DNA from: Nitriliruptoraceae bacterium
GTDB taxonomy: Bacteria > Actinomycetota > Nitriliruptoria > Nitriliruptorales > Nitriliruptoraceae
DNA: 9,829 nt
Reading direction: 5' to 3'
NCBI GenBank assembly: GCA_007134165.1
Contig: SLLJ01000437.1
Span: 1 to 9,829, forward strand
Position 1 is the stretch's first letter, and each line of letters begins with the position of its first letter. This document shows, in pieces, positions 1-5,803 of the stretch. Made by a program: the position numbers and the translations under genes. The notes under the pieces are model-generated. The model did no database searches and was not told the DNA's origin. It saw only the letters and a list, made by a program, of their open reading frames with translations.

Positions 1-2
1 TC

Positions 3-443
3 GACCACGTCGTGCTCAGCCCGTCGGGTGGCGCGATGCCCGCCGCGATGTCGGCCATCGTGCTGCGCGCCGAGACCGACGTGCCCCTGCTGGTGCTGCT
101 CGACCACGACCAGGCCGGCAAGCGCGCCCGCGACACCCTCAAGCGGCGTTTCGGCTTCCGTCGCGAGGTGCTCAGCTACGCCGAGGTGCTGCCCGGCCAC
201 CCGGAAGGTGTCGAAGCCGAGACCCTGTTCGAGCCGCGGCTGGTCCGCCGTTTCGTCGCCGAACGCGGTGCGGCGGCCGTTCACGGCGAGCGCGACCTCG
301 ACGGTCACCCGCATCTGGATCTGACCTCTGCGGCCAAGGCCGCATTCGTGACCTGGCTCGACGAGCACGCCACCCCCGACCAGCTCGGCGGCTGGAGCGC
401 GCTGCTCGACCTGGTCGCCGACCGGCTGCCGCCCGCCCCGTGA
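3..443 (+). CDS. C-terminal part of a TOPRIM-domain (OLD-like) ATP-dependent nuclease, partial
   Basis: The frame is open from the left edge and ends with TGA at 441-443, so only the last 146 residues are visible. A hydrophobic strand running into LLDHDQAG (visible residues 32-39) gives the D-x-D acidic pair (D34, D36) expected of a TOPRIM metal-binding site. The preceding SPSGGA turn fits the Gly-rich segment before it in OLD-family nucleases. The rest alternates charged and hydrophobic stretches, as in the helical C-terminus of these proteins. In OLD proteins an N-terminal ABC-type ATPase is fused to a TOPRIM nuclease that cuts DNA; that ATPase would lie outside the window, so the full architecture is inferred. 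A GTG at 12 could serve as a start, but the frame and motif continue to the edge, so I treat the gene as truncated by the window. Alternatives are another TOPRIM protein or an AAA protein with a degenerate TOPRIM. Other OLD proteins act in phage defence or recombination, but nothing here shows which applies. Confidence 0.6.
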   Translation, partial: DHVVLSPSGGAMPAAMSAIVLRAETDVPLLVLLDHDQAGKRARDTLKRRFGFRREVLSYAEVLPGHPEGVEAETLFEPRLVRRFVAERGAAAVHGERDLDGHPHLDLTSAAKAAFVTWLDEHATPDQLGGWSALLDLVADRLPPAP

Positions 444-573
444 CCCCGGCGGTGCTGCGCTGGGCGCAGAGGCTCGCGCGGCCACCGGACCCGGCCGAAG
501 GTGCATCCTTCGCGCTCTCGGCGCTCGCATAGGATGACCTTCGTGGCAAGACGCTGCTGCTTCGAGGTGTGCT
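444..573. other. Intergenic region with LiaF-gene promoter
   Basis: About 130 bases between the TOPRIM gene and the LiaF-like gene, with no coding signal. Its main content is the -10-like box at 530-535 and the ribosome binding site before 574. I see no clear terminator hairpin for the upstream gene. Confidence 0.5.
530..535 (+). promoter_or_regulatory. Putative -10 box TAGGAT upstream of the LiaF-like gene
   Basis: TAGGAT matches the actinobacterial TANNNT -10 consensus. It lies 38 bases before the GTG start at 574, giving a leader of roughly 30 bases. No good TTGACA-like -35 sits 16-19 bases upstream, which is common in actinobacterial promoters. Similar boxes precede the kinase (TAGGCT) and the response regulator (TACGCT). 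Assigned from pattern only. Confidence 0.4.
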
Positions 574-1269
574 GTGGATCGAGACCGTGCGTGGTGGGGC
601 CTGTTGCTCATCGCTGCCGGTGTCGTGTTCCTCGCCGACCGGCTGGGCTGGCTCGACGCCTGGGCCACGATCGCGGCCTGGTGGCCACTGGCGGTGGTCC
701 TGGCCGGCGCGCTGCGGCTGACCAGCCGCCCGCCGGACGTTCGCGGCGCGATCGTGGTCGGGAGCATCGGCCTGCTGCTGCTCGCCTGGCGGCAGGGACT
801 GCTGCCCGATGACCTGTGGGCCTACGCCGTGCCGGTCGCGCTGATCGCGGTGGGGGCCTGGCTGGTGTTCCGGCGCCGGCCGGTCGCGCCCCCGCTCGAG
901 GGCGGCGACCTCGACATCTCGGTGGTACTCGGCGCCCGTGAGCTACGCGTGCCGGCCGCCCCCTTCGCGGGAGGCCGGGTGAGCGTGACGCTGGGGGGTG
1001 TCGAGCTCGATCTGCGCGACGCCGTGCTGGGCCTCGAGGGTGCGGACTTGCACCTGCAGGCCACGCTCGGGGGCATCGAGGTCACGCTGCCGGCTGGTTG
1101 GCAGGTGGAGGTGACCGGTTCGTCACTGCTCGGGGGTACCGAGGACCGCACACTGCCTGGACCGCCAGAGGCCCCCATCCTGCGGATCCACACCGAATCG
1201 ACGCTCGGGGGGGTCGAACTCACCACGGATCCCCGCACCTCCGCCACACCTCCGCCACCTCTGCGGTGA
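574..1269 (+). CDS. LiaF-like membrane protein (four-helix N-terminus, C-terminal beta-repeat domain)
   Basis: This is a 231-residue protein. Four hydrophobic segments (about residues 7-23, 31-49, 57-72 and 82-99) are followed by an RRR stop-transfer cluster, which would place the C-terminal half in the cytoplasm. That half (about 110-218) repeats a T-L-G-G-(V/I)-E strand-turn motif at about 139-144, 164-169 and 210-215, with a degenerate copy at 185-190. This is typical of the cell-wall-active-antibiotic-response domain of LiaF proteins and of related actinobacterial membrane proteins. LiaF in Firmicutes restrains the LiaRS two-component system that responds to envelope damage; that role is family knowledge and not shown here. 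The GTG start at 574 is chosen because a GAGGTG ribosome binding site (564-569) lies 4 bases upstream. A Pro-rich tail (PPPPLR) ends the protein. The next gene is ppdK; a MacS/MacR-type two-component pair lies 3 kb downstream, so a link to envelope sensing is possible but unproven. The membrane topology is clear, and the LiaF label is good at domain level. Confidence 0.75.
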   Translation: MDRDRAWWGLLLIAAGVVFLADRLGWLDAWATIAAWWPLAVVLAGALRLTSRPPDVRGAIVVGSIGLLLLAWRQGLLPDDLWAYAVPVALIAVGAWLVFRRRPVAPPLEGGDLDISVVLGARELRVPAAPFAGGRVSVTLGGVELDLRDAVLGLEGADLHLQATLGGIEVTLPAGWQVEVTGSSLLGGTEDRTLPGPPEAPILRIHTESTLGGVELTTDPRTSATPPPPLR

Positions 1270-1270
1270 G

Positions 1271-1313
1271 CCGTGCGGGCCACGGGGCGGGCCACTAGGC
1301 ACGCCCCCCACGG
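1271..1313 (+). terminator. Possible weak hairpin after the LiaF-like gene
   Basis: Two nested arms can pair: CCGTG (1271-1275) with CACGG (1309-1313), and GGGGCG (1284-1289) with CGCCCC (1302-1307). It begins right after the stop codon at 1267-1269, where a terminator would be expected. The arms are short and interrupted and no T-run follows, so this is weak. A direct repeat CGGGCCAC (1276-1283 and 1288-1295) overlaps it. Confidence 0.2.
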
Positions 1314-1354
1314 CCACACCACGATCCCCCCACCCTGCCCCAACAACCTGCGAA

Positions 1355-1393
1355 CACCACCACCACCACCACCACCACCACCACCACCACCAC
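1355..1393 (+). repeat. Perfect (CAC)13 trinucleotide microsatellite in the ppdK leader
   Basis: Thirteen uninterrupted CAC units, followed by CACACTGAAGGG. The tract ends 17 bases before the ppdK GTG and 5 bases before its ribosome binding site. It lies in the presumed 5' untranslated region, so changes in copy number would alter leader length without shifting the reading frame. The frame of ppdK happens to be open through the tract, where it would read as a run of prolines, but the ribosome binding site position argues that it is not translated. The opposite strand is a GGT repeat that could form G-rich secondary structure. No other simple repeat of this length occurs in the window. Confidence 0.95.
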
Positions 1394-1398
1394 ACACT

Positions 1399-1404
1399 GA
1401 AGGG
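1399..1404 (+). promoter_or_regulatory. Ribosome binding site GAAGGG fixing the ppdK start
   Basis: GAAGGG lies 6 bases before GTG 1411. It selects that codon over the more upstream in-frame GTG at 1273, which would add 46 low-complexity residues including the poly-Pro run. An overlapping ATG at 1409 is in another frame. Confidence 0.7.
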
Positions 1405-1410
1405 TTGCAT

Positions 1411-4047
1411 GTGACCACGACACACGACGACCGCTGGGTGGTGCCCTTCCGCGAAGGGGATCGCGAGCAGCGATTCCTCCTCGGCGGGAAGGGCGCCAAC
1501 CTCTGTGAGATGACCAACATCGGGCTGCCCGTCCCTCCCGGCTTCATCGTCACCACCGAGGCCTGCCGCAGCTACCGCGCCGAGGGCCAGGCGCCCGCCG
1601 GCCTGTTCGACCAGGTCGAAGCCTCGCTCGTCGAGCTCGAGCGTGAGCTCGGCCGCGGGCTCGGCGACCCCGACAACCCGCTGCTGCTGTCGGTGCGCTC
1701 CGGCGCGGCGTTCTCCATGCCCGGCATGATGGACACCGTGCTCGACCTCGGCGCGACGCCCGCGACCCTGCCCGGCCTGATCGAGATGGGCGGCGAGTTC
1801 TTCGCCTACGACGCCACCCGCCGCTTCCTCGAGCTGTTCGGCCGCATCGTGCTCGGCGTCGACGAGGAGGAGTTCACCTCCGTGCTCGAGGCGGCGATCG
1901 AGTCCGCCGGCGCGGCCGATGAGCGCCACCTCACTCCCGACCAGCTCGCCGACGTCGTCGAGCGCTACCGCGCGGCGATCGAGGCGGCCGGCAAGCAGCT
2001 GCCCGACGATCCCCGCGACCAGCTCAAGCTGGCCATCGAGGCCGTGTTCCGCTCCTGGGACGGCGCTCGCGCCATCGCCTACCGTCGCATGGAGGGCATC
2101 GACGACGACCTCGGCACCGCCGTCAACATCCAGACCATGGTGTTCGGCAACCTCAACGACCGCTCGGCCACCGGCGTCGCCTTCACCCGCGATCCCGCCA
2201 CCGGCGAGAACGCCCCCTATGGCGACTTCCTGATCAACGCCCAGGGCGAGGACGTCGTGGCCGGCACCCGCCACCCCGAGCCGCTGGCCAGCATGTCCGA
2301 CGAGTTCCCGGACGCCCACGCCGAGCTGCTCGAGAACCTCGACAAGCTCGAAGCGCACTACCACGACATGTGCGACATCGAGTTCACCGTCGAGAACGAC
2401 AAGCTCTGGATGTTGCAGACCCGGGTCGGCAAGCGCTCGGCCGCCGCGGCGCTCAACATCGCGCTCGACATGGTCGAGGAGGACCTGATCGACGCCGAGG
2501 AGGCGCTGCGCCGCGTGCAGCCGCGCCAGCTCGAGCAGCTGCTGCACCCGCGCTTCGCCGACTCGGCCCCCGAGCCGGTCACCACCGGACTGGCCGCCTC
2601 CCCGGGTGCCGCCACCGGCAAGGTCGTGCTGACCTCCGCCGAGGCCCGTGACCGGGGTCAGGCCGGCGAAGACGTCATCCTGGTCCGTCCCGAGACCTCC
2701 CCGGAGGACCTCGAGGGCATGGTCGCCTCGGTCGGCATGCTCACCGCTCGCGGTGGGCTGGTCAGCCACGCCGCCGTGGTTGCCCGGGGGCTCGGCAAGC
2801 CCGCCGTCTGCGGCGCCAACGAGCTGCGCATCGACGCCAAGGCCGGCACCGTCACCGTCAACAGCACGGTCATCCACGCCGATGACATCATCTCCATCGA
2901 CGGCACCACCGGTCAGGTCGCGCTCGGTGAGGTCGACCTCGAGATCCCGGGCGACGACCCCCGGCTCGACACCCTGCTGGCCTGGGCCGACGACCACCGC
3001 ACGCTGCACATCTACGCCAACGCCGACACCCCCGACGACGCCCGCCGGGCGCTCGCGGCCGGGGCGGAGGGCATCGGGCTGTGCCGCACCGAGCACCAGT
3101 TCCTCGGCGACCGACTGCCGCTGATCCGCCAGATGATCCTGGCGGGCACCGAGGAGGAGGAGCGCGAGGCGCTGATCCCGCTCGAAGCCTCCCAGCGCGA
3201 GGACTTCGAGCAGCTGTTCGAGGTCATGGACGGCAAGACGGTCGTGATCCGGCTGCTCGACCCGCCGCTGCACGAGTTCCTGCCCGACCCGGGCGAGCTG
3301 CGGCTCAAGGAGGCCACCGAGGGACTCAGCGACGAGGAGCGCAAGCTGCTCGAGGTCGCCGAGCAGCAGCACGAGCACAACCCGATGCTGGGGCTGCGCG
3401 GACTGCGGCTGGGCATCGTGCGTCCCAACGTCTACGCCGCCCAGGTCCGCGCGATCATCGGCGCGACCGTGGCCCGCGTACAGGCCGGCGGCGACCCGCG
3501 GCCGGAGATCATGCTGCCGCTGACCTCCACCTCCCAGGAGCTGGCGTGGGGCATCGAGCTGATCCACGACACGGCCAAGGAGGTCATGGAGGAAGCCGGC
3601 GTCGAGGTGAAGTACACCACCGCGACCATGGTCGAGACCCCGCGGGCCGCGCTGCGTGCTGGTGAGCTCGCGCCGATGGTCGACGCGTTCTCCTTCGGCA
3701 CCAACGACCTCACGCAGCTGACCTTCGGGCTGTCGCGTGACGACGTCGAGGCCAGCTACCTGCCCACCGCCCTGGAGAAGGGCCTGATGCCCGTCGAGCC
3801 GTTCCGCTCCCTGGACCCCGCCGGGGTCGGGCGGCTGGTGGACCTGGCCGTGACCGAGGGTCGGGCGGTCAAGCCCGAACTGATCACCGGCATCTGCGGT
3901 GAGCACGGGGGCGACCCCGACTCGATTGCCTTCTGCCACGCGGTCGGGATGAACCACGTGTCCGCCTCGGCCTCGCGGCTGAAGGTCGCCCGGCTGGCGG
4001 CGGCCCACGCGGCGCTGGACCAGTCCGGTCCTGACGCCACCGCCTGA
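1411..4047 (+). CDS. ppdK: Pyruvate, phosphate dikinase
   Basis: An 878-residue enzyme, close to the usual bacterial length of about 875. It reversibly converts pyruvate, ATP and phosphate to phosphoenolpyruvate, AMP and pyrophosphate in the cytoplasm, serving gluconeogenesis or pyrophosphate-linked glycolysis. An N-terminal ATP-grasp region starts with LLGGKGANL (23-31) and includes RSGAAFSMPGMMDTV (96-110), GEDVVAGTR (279-287), E324 and R338. The swivelling phosphohistidine domain contains GGLVSHAAVVARG with catalytic His453. The C-terminal PEP/pyruvate barrel has GIGLCRTEH (R559), RLLDPPLHEF (R614), VETPRAA (E742), FGTNDLTQ (N765, D766) and CGEHGGDP with catalytic Cys829. These correspond closely to the active-site residues of the Clostridium symbiosum enzyme (His455, Cys831), so it should be active. 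One oddity: the residue two before the catalytic His, normally the Thr phosphorylated by the DUF299 regulatory protein, is Val451. The GTG start fits its ribosome binding site. The gene appears to be a single-gene unit bounded by a repeat-bearing leader and a strong downstream hairpin. Confidence 0.97.
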   Translation: MTTTHDDRWVVPFREGDREQRFLLGGKGANLCEMTNIGLPVPPGFIVTTEACRSYRAEGQAPAGLFDQVEASLVELERELGRGLGDPDNPLLLSVRSGAAFSMPGMMDTVLDLGATPATLPGLIEMGGEFFAYDATRRFLELFGRIVLGVDEEEFTSVLEAAIESAGAADERHLTPDQLADVVERYRAAIEAAGKQLPDDPRDQLKLAIEAVFRSWDGARAIAYRRMEGIDDDLGTAVNIQTMVFGNLNDRSATGVAFTRDPATGENAPYGDFLINAQGEDVVAGTRHPEPLASMSDEFPDAHAELLENLDKLEAHYHDMCDIEFTVENDKLWMLQTRVGKRSAAAALNIALDMVEEDLIDAEEALRRVQPRQLEQLLHPRFADSAPEPVTTGLAASPGAATGKVVLTSAEARDRGQAGEDVILVRPETSPEDLEGMVASVGMLTARGGLVSHAAVVARGLGKPAVCGANELRIDAKAGTVTVNSTVIHADDIISIDGTTGQVALGEVDLEIPGDDPRLDTLLAWADDHRTLHIYANADTPDDARRALAAGAEGIGLCRTEHQFLGDRLPLIRQMILAGTEEEEREALIPLEASQREDFEQLFEVMDGKTVVIRLLDPPLHEFLPDPGELRLKEATEGLSDEERKLLEVAEQQHEHNPMLGLRGLRLGIVRPNVYAAQVRAIIGATVARVQAGGDPRPEIMLPLTSTSQELAWGIELIHDTAKEVMEEAGVEVKYTTATMVETPRAALRAGELAPMVDAFSFGTNDLTQLTFGLSRDDVEASYLPTALEKGLMPVEPFRSLDPAGVGRLVDLAVTEGRAVKPELITGICGEHGGDPDSIAFCHAVGMNHVSASASRLKVARLAAAHAALDQSGPDATA

Positions 4048-4064
4048 ACCCACGCTGGCACCAC

Positions 4065-4102
4065 CCGGTCGCCCGGTCCCTCTCCAGGGGCCGGGCGACC
4101 GG
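4065..4102 (+). terminator. GC-rich terminator hairpin after ppdK
   Basis: CCGGTCGCCCGG (4065-4076) pairs perfectly with CCGGGCGACCGG (4091-4102). The stem continues through a T·G wobble and three further C-G pairs (4078-4080 with 4087-4089), giving a 16-bp stem with a 6-base loop. It begins 17 bases after the ppdK stop. No T-run follows, as is common for intrinsic terminators or RNA-stabilising hairpins in high-GC actinobacteria. The arms are symmetric, so it could be an mRNA 3'-end stabiliser instead. Confidence 0.75.
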
Positions 4103-4133
4103 TCGTCTCGGCCCGAGAGGCCCCAGCCCGGCG

Positions 4134-4139
4134 TAGGCT
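4134..4139 (+). promoter_or_regulatory. macS: Putative -10 box TAGGCT just before the kinase start
   Basis: TAGGCT fits the TANNNT consensus and lies only 10 bases before ATG 4150. Transcription starting about 7 bases downstream of the box would give a nearly leaderless message. This agrees with the lack of a recognisable ribosome binding site before the ATG. It lies downstream of the ppdK terminator, so the kinase gene probably has its own promoter. No clear -35 is seen. Confidence 0.45.
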
Positions 4140-4149
4140 CGGGTGCACC

Positions 4150-5364
4150 ATGGAACGCCTCGAGCGCAGCTTGCAACGCGGCATCGCCGCCTACCGGTGG
4201 CTGGCGTGGGTGTGGATGGCCACCGTGTTGGTGCTGGCCCGCCGTGCGCTCGAGCGCCCGGTCGCCGCCGTCCTGCTGGTCGGCGCCGCGCTGCTGGTCA
4301 CGGCCTGGCTGACGGTCCTGCTCACCCGGGACCCCGATCGGCTGCGCAGCCCGGTCGCGGTCGGGGTGGAGGTCGGGGTGGGTCTCGCACTGCTCGCCGC
4401 CGACGGGCTGGTGTACGCCCCGCCGCACGTGTTCACCGGCTCCCAGCCGCTGGGCGTGGCCTGGACCCTGGCCCCGCTGCTGGCCGCCGGGGTGGCCTTC
4501 GGTCCGCTCATCGGCGCGGCGACCGGGGCCGTGGCCGGAGCTGCCCGGGCGGTGTCCGCGGTGCTCGGCGTCGTGCCCGCACCGGTCGAGGAGCACTGGT
4601 TGGGCGCGCTGACCGCGGTGCAGGTCCTCGCCCTGGTCACCACCACGGTCCTCTACGCGCTGGCGGGCGGGGTCGCCGGGTACGGCGCGAGCCTGCTGCG
4701 CGACACCCAGCAGCGCCTCGCAGCCGCTGAGCGCACCCTGGCCGAAGCCCGCGCCCGGGAGGACGTCGCGCGCCGACTGCACGACGGGGTGCTGCAGACC
4801 CTCGCGGTCGTGGAGCGGCGTACCGAGGATCCCGACCTGGCCCGCCTCGCCCGTGAGCAGGAGCGCGACCTGCGCACGTTCCTCCTCGCACCGCCGGTGT
4901 CGGACTCGGTCGATCCGCCGGATCCGACCAACCCGCCGGATCCGGCCGACCCGCCGGTCCGGCAGGCACGGGTCCATGCGCTGGCCCAAGCGCTCGACGG
5001 CCCAGCCCGACGCTTCGAGCTCGCCTTCGACGGCCGCGTCGAGGTGCTGGTGCCCGACGACGTCGGGGCGCTCGACCCGCCCGTGGTGGACGCGCTGGCC
5101 GGCGCGGTCGGCGAGGCACTGACCAACGCCGGGCGCCATGGAGGGGCCGAGCGTGTCGTGGTCTACGTCGAACCGCAGGACGACGGGCAGGTGCTCGTGT
5201 GTATCCACGACGACGGCACCGGCTTCGACCCCACCGTGACCCCGACGGGGATCGGGCTGCCTCGCTCGATCCGGGGTCGCATCGCCGAGGTCGGAGGAGA
5301 CGTCGAGGTGGTCTCCGCCCCGGGACGTGGCACCGAGATCCGCCTGACCGTCCCGCGCGCGTGA
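4150..5364 (+). CDS. macS: MacS-type (DUF5931-like) membrane sensor histidine kinase
   Basis: A 404-residue sensor kinase. The N-terminal half has several hydrophobic segments (about 15-31, 38-58, 68-90, 104-140 and 152-183) with short loops, so sensing is probably within or at the membrane. A helical linker (184-206) leads to the HisKA_3 box EDVARRLHDGVLQTLAVVERR with phospho-accepting His211. The following LARLAREQERDLRTFL stretch is typical of the MacS branch of NarX/DesK-like kinases. The HATPase_c domain has GEALTNAGRHGG (N326), DDGTGFD (354-360) and GIGLPRS (367-373). Between the two catalytic parts sits an unusual Pro/Asp repeat, DPPDPTNPPDPADPP (255-269). No ribosome binding site is seen before ATG 4150; a -10-like box just upstream suggests a near-leaderless mRNA. 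The likely partner is the MacR-like regulator at 5804, but the two are separated by about 440 bases instead of overlapping. In Streptomyces, MacRS affects differentiation and antibiotic output; the signal is not known to me and the role here is inferred. Confidence 0.88.
   Translation: MERLERSLQRGIAAYRWLAWVWMATVLVLARRALERPVAAVLLVGAALLVTAWLTVLLTRDPDRLRSPVAVGVEVGVGLALLAADGLVYAPPHVFTGSQPLGVAWTLAPLLAAGVAFGPLIGAATGAVAGAARAVSAVLGVVPAPVEEHWLGALTAVQVLALVTTTVLYALAGGVAGYGASLLRDTQQRLAAAERTLAEARAREDVARRLHDGVLQTLAVVERRTEDPDLARLAREQERDLRTFLLAPPVSDSVDPPDPTNPPDPADPPVRQARVHALAQALDGPARRFELAFDGRVEVLVPDDVGALDPPVVDALAGAVGEALTNAGRHGGAERVVVYVEPQDDGQVLVCIHDDGTGFDPTVTPTGIGLPRSIRGRIAEVGGDVEVVSAPGRGTEIRLTVPRA
4912..4956 (+). 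repeat. 18-nt in-frame repeat encoding (D/N)PPDP(T/A) in the kinase linker
   Basis: Two and a half copies of an 18-base unit (4912-4929, 4930-4947, then 4948-4956) share the core CCGCCGGATCCG and encode DPPDPT, NPPDPA and DPP. The repeat sits between the dimerisation/phosphotransfer helices and the ATPase domain. It is in frame, so copy number changes would alter linker length without breaking the kinase. Confidence 0.85.
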
Positions 5365-5530
5365 CCGTCGGGGATGTCCAGGAGATCGGCCGCACCGCCC
5401 GGGTGTGCCACGAGCCGATCATCTGGGTGGTCGCGGTGCTGTCGGTGCTGGAGCTCGGTCCGGATCGTAGTCTGGCACCGGTGGCGGCCGGCAGGCTGCG
5501 TTCCTCGGGCTGATCGACGCCGCCTCCTTC

Positions 5531-5782
5531 GTGCGCACCGGGTTCTCTGCCCGCGAGGACGTGGCTCTGCGTGCCCCTGAACTACGCCACCGCATCCACG
5601 GCCTACTCACCACCCCCGACACCCCCAACTTGCTGCTTGACAGACACAGGAGCATCGCTGCGGTGGGTCGCTGCCTCGACGTTCACGGGCCGGTGGACCT
5701 GCCGGTCACCAGTGCCGGGGTGACCCGACGGATCGTTGACCGCACGCTGTCGCAGACACGGGGTGGTGATGGCCTACGCTGA
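5531..5782 (+). CDS. Small hypothetical protein, doubtful
   Basis: An 83-codon frame from GTG 5531, open further upstream to a stop at 5468-5470. The product begins MRTGFSAREDVALRAPELRH and has no motif I recognise, no membrane segment and no signal peptide. Codon third positions are G/C-rich but less so than in the neighbouring genes (for example AGA, AGG, CTA and CTT occur). No ribosome binding site precedes GTG 5531; a GAGG lies 3 bases before a later in-frame GTG at 5561. It could be a decayed gene fragment, a small real protein, or chance. Confidence 0.22.
   Translation: MRTGFSAREDVALRAPELRHRIHGLLTTPDTPNLLLDRHRSIAAVGRCLDVHGPVDLPVTSAGVTRRIVDRTLSQTRGGDGLR
5775..5780 (+). promoter_or_regulatory. 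macR: Putative -10 box TACGCT before the response regulator
   Basis: TACGCT fits TANNNT and lies 24 bases before the GTG at 5804, leaving room for the ribosome binding site GGGGAGG (5790-5796). A TTGACC at 5736-5741 is too far away (33 bases) to be its -35. If real, the regulator can be transcribed separately from the kinase. Confidence 0.35.
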
Positions 5783-5789
5783 GCGCAGC

Positions 5790-5796
5790 GGGGAGG
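5790..5796 (+). promoter_or_regulatory. macR: Ribosome binding site GGGGAGG deciding the regulator start
   Basis: GGGGAGG is the strongest Shine-Dalgarno match in the window. It lies 7 bases before GTG 5804 but only 1 base before the alternative GTG at 5798, so 5804 is the better start. Confidence 0.7.
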
Positions 5797-5803
5797 TGTG
5801 GTC

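Larger units (their letters stand above)
5361..5797. other. Gap between kinase and regulator with small or broken reading frames
   Basis: About 430 bases separate the kinase stop from the regulator start, where cognate pairs are usually adjacent or overlapping. A GTG at 5361 overlaps the kinase stop (GTGA) and opens a 50-codon frame ending at 5513. It includes a hydrophobic stretch, EPIIWVVAVLSVLEL. A second frame, offset by one base, is open from 5471 to 5782. The two together could be a gene broken by a frameshift near 5470-5510, but I do not recognise either product, so this may be non-coding. The last 25 bases hold the regulator's -10-like box and ribosome binding site. Confidence 0.35.

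Noticed and set aside
1273..1410. N-terminal extension of PpdK from the GTG at 1273
   Set aside because: It would add 46 low-complexity residues including poly-Pro. The ribosome binding site GAAGGG and the start of family homology both favour GTG 1411.
1123..5208. A 1361-codon open frame on the minus strand across ppdK and the kinase gene
   Set aside because: It is the antisense shadow of two well-supported genes in GC-rich DNA, where stop codons are rare. Its product is low-complexity (rich in G, H, D, V and Q), has a poly-Trp run from the CAC repeat and shows no domain.
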